DNA of 8,484 nucleotides from Chloroflexota bacterium. Its GTDB lineage: Bacteria > Chloroflexota > Limnocylindria > Limnocylindrales > CSP1-4. Each line of letters begins with the position of its first letter. Positions within the stretch are counted from its first letter, which is position 1. The notes under the pieces are model-generated. The model was not told where the DNA came from. It searched no databases and saw nothing but the letters and a program-made list of their open reading frames with translations. Positions 6,786 through 8,484 of this stretch are shown here, piece after piece. Made by a program: the position numbers and the translations under genes. The stretch spans positions 1 to 8,484 of the forward strand of contig JAKAMV010000391.1 of NCBI GenBank assembly GCA_021812735.1, read 5' to 3'.

Positions 6786-6797
6786 GCCCCGTGGGGC
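6786..6797 (+). other. Small GC hairpin after the M19 gene
   Basis: GCCC (6786-6789) can pair with GGGC (6794-6797) around a CGTG loop, 5 bases after the stop codon. It is short and has no T-run, so a terminator role is only a possibility. Confidence 0.2.
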
Positions 6798-6869
6798 ACG
6801 GGACCCCGGCCGCGTGCGTGCTCCCGCGCTGCACGGCGCAGCCGGCCGGATGCGACCGCACGCGGCCGA

Positions 6870-6900
6870 TTGGCGGGAGGCGCAGTGGTGGCGATAGAAT
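6870..6900 (+). promoter_or_regulatory. Probable promoter of the tRNA gene
   Basis: -10 TAGAAT (6895-6900, 5 of 6 to consensus) with TTGGCG (6870-6875) at a long 19-base spacing. Transcription would start near 6907, about 59 bases before the mature tRNA, leaving a 5' leader for RNase P. The -10 is clear; the -35 is weak. Confidence 0.5.
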
Positions 6901-6965
6901 CGCGCCGACCACGTGGTGGTCGACACACGGCGCCGCTCGCAGGGCGTGTCCGTGCGTATGCCCGT

Positions 6966-7040
6966 GGCGGAGTAGCTCAGTGGTAGAGCAGGGGACTCAT
7001 AAGCCCTTGGTCGGTGGTTCGAATCCGCCCTCCGCTACCA
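6966..7040 (+). tRNA. tRNA with anticodon CAT, probably elongator tRNA-Met
   Basis: Complete cloverleaf with encoded CCA (7038-7040). Acceptor stem GGCGGAG (6966-6972) pairs with CTCCGCT (7030-7036), first pair G-U, discriminator A7037. D stem GCTC/GAGC (6975-6978, 6986-6989). Anticodon loop CTCATAA (6996-7002) with CAT at 6998-7000. T arm GGTGG/CCGCC with loop TTCGAAT (7013-7029). Variable loop TGGTC. The anticodon stem has an A-G mismatch next to the loop (A6995, G7003) and a G-U pair at its outer end. It is not an initiator tRNA: position 1 pairs with 72, and the three G-C pairs above the loop are missing. CAT can also mean tRNA-Ile2 after lysidine modification. The acceptor stem lacks the C4-G69/C5-G68 pairs that favour TilS in E. 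coli, so Met is preferred. Confidence 0.93.
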
Positions 7041-7065
7041 GCCTGTCACCTCGTCGGTGGGCGGG

Positions 7066-7077
7066 CAGGACGTCCTG
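7066..7077 (+). other. Perfect 12-base palindrome between the tRNA and ftsH
   Basis: CAGGACGTCCTG is a perfect palindrome 26 bases after the tRNA. It is followed by further self-complementary GC-rich sequence (GGGTCGACCC at 7105-7114, with CGGGG 7102-7106 facing CCCCG 7116-7120). The stretch may end the tRNA transcript or bind a dimeric regulator of ftsH. There is no T-run, so a classical terminator is not supported. Confidence 0.35.
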
Positions 7078-7147
7078 ACCCTCCCTCCCCGGGGTCGTCT
7101 CCGGGGGTCGACCCTCCCCGTCCTCGTCGCGGCGGGCAGCCGGGGCC

Positions 7148-7153
7148 TATAAT
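7148..7153 (+). promoter_or_regulatory. ftsH: -10 box of the ftsH promoter
   Basis: Perfect TATAAT (7148-7153), the most AT-rich hexamer in a GC-rich gap. The expected -35 position (about 7125-7130) reads CGTCGC, which is poor, so an activator or an alternative sigma factor could be involved. Transcription would start near 7160, giving a leader of about 54 bases. Confidence 0.65.
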
Positions 7154-7163
7154 TCGCGCACGC

Positions 7164-7182
7164 CACCGTGGTCCCCACGGTG
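7164..7182 (+). promoter_or_regulatory. Hairpin at the 5' end of the ftsH leader
   Basis: CACCGTGG (7164-7171), loop TCC, CCACGGTG (7175-7182): a perfect 8-base stem. It begins about 4 bases after the predicted transcription start and ends 16 bases before the ribosome binding site. It could stabilise the mRNA 5' end, act as a heat- or protein-responsive element, or serve as an operator on DNA. Confidence 0.5.
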
Positions 7183-7198
7183 CGCCTCGCAGCGACCC

Positions 7199-7204
7199 GG
7201 AGGG
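7199..7204 (+). promoter_or_regulatory. ftsH: Ribosome binding site that sets the ftsH TTG start
   Basis: GGAGGG with 9 bases to the TTG at 7214. This supports the rare TTG start over the in-frame ATG at 7247, which would cut into the first membrane helix. Confidence 0.65.
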
Positions 7205-7213
7205 TCACTCTTC

Positions 7214-8484
7214 TTGAACACGCGCTTCCTAAGGAACGGCATCGTCATGCTCGTCCTCGTCGTGGGGACGGCGGCGCTGCTGTACACCGTCTTCATGCCC
7301 CCCACGACCACCACCGACATCCCCTACAGCGGGGGGTCGGACTCGTTCCTCGGGCTCGTCAAGGCCGGCCAGGTCGACCAGGTCATCGAGCAGGGAACGC
7401 AGCTCACCATCACCCTGAAGGATCCCACCGGCTCGCAGCGGACCAGCCAGATCCCCGGCACCCTGGGCGACGGCCTGATGGCCGACATCCGGGCCACCTG
7501 CGCGGAACCCGGCGCGGTGGCCAACTGCGCGAACGTCACGGTGATCCCCCAGCAGGCATCCCAGACCGGCCAGTGGCTCGGCCTCCTCATCAGCGCCCTG
7601 CTGCCGGTGCTCCTGATCGGCGGCTTCATCTTCATCATGATGCGGCAGGCCCAGGGCACCAACAACCAGGCCATGAGCTTCGGCAAGAGCCGTGCGCGCA
7701 TGTTCCTGGGCAACAAGACCGTGGTCACCTTCAGCGACGTGGCCGGGGTCGACGAGGCCAAGGCCGAGCTCCAGGAGGTCGTCGAGTTCCTGAAATACCC
7801 CGAGAAGTTCAACTCGCTCGGGGCGAGGATCCCGCGCGGCGTGCTCCTGATCGGCTCGCCCGGCACCGGCAAGACGCTCCTCGCGCGCGCCGTGGCCGGG
7901 GAGGCCGGGGTGCCGTTCTTCAGCATCTCCGGCTCCGAGTTCGTGGAGATGTTCGTGGGCGTCGGCGCCTCGCGGGTGCGCGACCTCTTCGACCAGGCCA
8001 AGCGCAACAGCCCCTGCATCGTCTTCGTCGACGAGATCGACGCGGTCGGCCGCCAGCGCGGCGCGGGCCTCGGCGGATCGCACGACGAGCGCGAGCAGAC
8101 CCTCAACCAGATCCTGGTCGAGATGGACGGCTTCGACACGAACACCAACGTGATCGTGGTCGCGGCCACCAACCGCCCGGACGTCCTGGACCCGGCGCTC
8201 CTGCGCCCCGGGCGCTTCGACCGGCAGGTCATCCTGGACCGGCCCGACATGAAGGGTCGCCTGGAGATCCTGCGGGTGCACGTCCGCGGCAAGCCGCTCG
8301 ACAAGGCGCTCGACCTCGAGACGATCGCCCGCTCCTCGCCGGGCTTCAGCGGCGCCGACCTCGCCAACATCGTGAACGAGGCGGCCATCCTCGCCGCGCG
8401 CCGCAACAAGAAGGTGATCGGCGGCTCGGAGTTCGCCGAGGCGCTCGACCGCGTCATGGCCGGGCCCGAGCGCAAGAGCCGCAT
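7214..8484 (+). CDS. ftsH: ATP-dependent zinc metalloprotease FtsH (partial, C-terminus missing)
   Basis: Membrane-anchored AAA+ protease that degrades misfolded membrane and regulatory proteins. 423 codons are visible; family members are about 610-700 residues, so the M41 zinc protease domain with HExxH lies beyond the right edge. Layout: first membrane helix (about 10-28), extracytoplasmic domain (29-118), second helix (about 119-143), AAA+ module. Motifs: Walker A GSPGTGKT (214-221), Walker B IVFVDEID (269-276), pore loop FVGVG (247-251), second region of homology with TNRPD (319-323), Arg fingers R334 and R337 in PGRFDR, then sensor 2 [15 protein letters not shown] (377-391). Oddities: Walker A has Ser215 where most FtsH have Pro (GPPGTGKT), and the extracytoplasmic domain carries two Cys (C96, C105). 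TTG start chosen from the ribosome binding site and the first membrane helix. Preceded by its own TATAAT promoter and a leader hairpin. Confidence 0.95.
   Translation, partial: MNTRFLRNGIVMLVLVVGTAALLYTVFMPPTTTTDIPYSGGSDSFLGLVKAGQVDQVIEQGTQLTITLKDPTGSQRTSQIPGTLGDGLMADIRATCAEPGAVANCANVTVIPQQASQTGQWLGLLISALLPVLLIGGFIFIMMRQAQGTNNQAMSFGKSRARMFLGNKTVVTFSDVAGVDEAKAELQEVVEFLKYPEKFNSLGARIPRGVLLIGSPGTGKTLLARAVAGEAGVPFFSISGSEFVEMFVGVGASRVRDLFDQAKRNSPCIVFVDEIDAVGRQRGAGLGGSHDEREQTLNQILVEMDGFDTNTNVIVVAATNRPDVLDPALLRPGRFDRQVILDRPDMKGRLEILRVHVRGKPLDKALDLETIARSSPGFSGADLANIVNEAAILAARRNKKVIGGSEFAEALDRVMAGPERKSR

Noticed and set aside
6966..7040. Initiator tRNA-fMet
   Set aside because: The first base pairs with position 72 and the three G-C pairs next to the anticodon loop typical of initiators are absent.
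7229..8281. 350-codon minus-strand frame opposite ftsH
   Set aside because: Antisense shadow of a highly conserved AAA+ gene.
1..8484. Mobile element, prophage, CRISPR array or defence system
   Set aside because: No transposase, integrase, terminal repeats, regular spaced repeats or defence-type domains were found; base composition is uniform.

Overview
This is a very GC-rich (roughly 70 percent by eye) bacterial chromosomal segment with housekeeping-type genes and no sign of phage, transposon or CRISPR. Codon use (strong G/C third positions, GTG and TTG starts), the form of the FtsH N-terminus, and single-gene or two-gene units suggest a high-GC Chloroflexota lineage (a Limnocylindria-like group is my best guess). 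A high-GC actinobacterium is not excluded. This placement comes from recognising protein style, not from a search.

Layout, left to right. (1) 1-1899, minus strand: the N-terminal 633 codons of a DEAD/DEAH-box helicase of the MrfA/YprA type, running off the left edge. A LexA-like box lies just upstream of it. (2) 2042-2533, plus: a single-membrane-span, coiled-coil septum formation initiator (FtsB/DivIC-like) protein, divergent from the helicase, with a near-consensus promoter. (3) 2544-2620: a cluster of short degenerate GC-rich repeats. (4) 2681-3439 and 3436-4548, plus: a flavin-binding pyridoxamine-phosphate-oxidase-like protein and a multi-pass flippase-like membrane protein (UPF0104/LPG synthase TM type), coupled through a GTGA stop/start overlap. 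(5) 4566-5591, minus: a CtaG-type cytochrome c oxidase assembly factor, convergent with the flippase. (6) 5687-6781, plus: an M19 (renal dipeptidase) family protein whose first metal site has been lost by substitution. (7) 6966-7040, plus: a tRNA with anticodon CAT. (8) 7214-8484, plus: ftsH, truncated by the right edge before its protease domain, with a perfect TATAAT box and a 5'-UTR hairpin.

The genes do not form one pathway. The common theme is envelope and quality control: division, lipid-flippase-like membrane protein, oxidase assembly, FtsH protease, DNA repair helicase. Two observations stand out. First, the M19 protein keeps the substrate-side residues and two His ligands but has lost three metal ligands (HxD to LxG, bridging Glu to Gln), in an otherwise intact frame. 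Second, three plus-strand genes (FtsB-like, oxidase-like, M19) have no Shine-Dalgarno sequence and carry a TAnnnT box ending only 6 to 10 bases before the ATG, the layout of leaderless transcripts. The other three start regions have purine-rich ribosome binding sites. No gene-free stretch exceeds 300 bases; the largest gaps (1900-2041, 2534-2680, 6782-6965, 7041-7213) hold promoters, repeats and hairpins described below.
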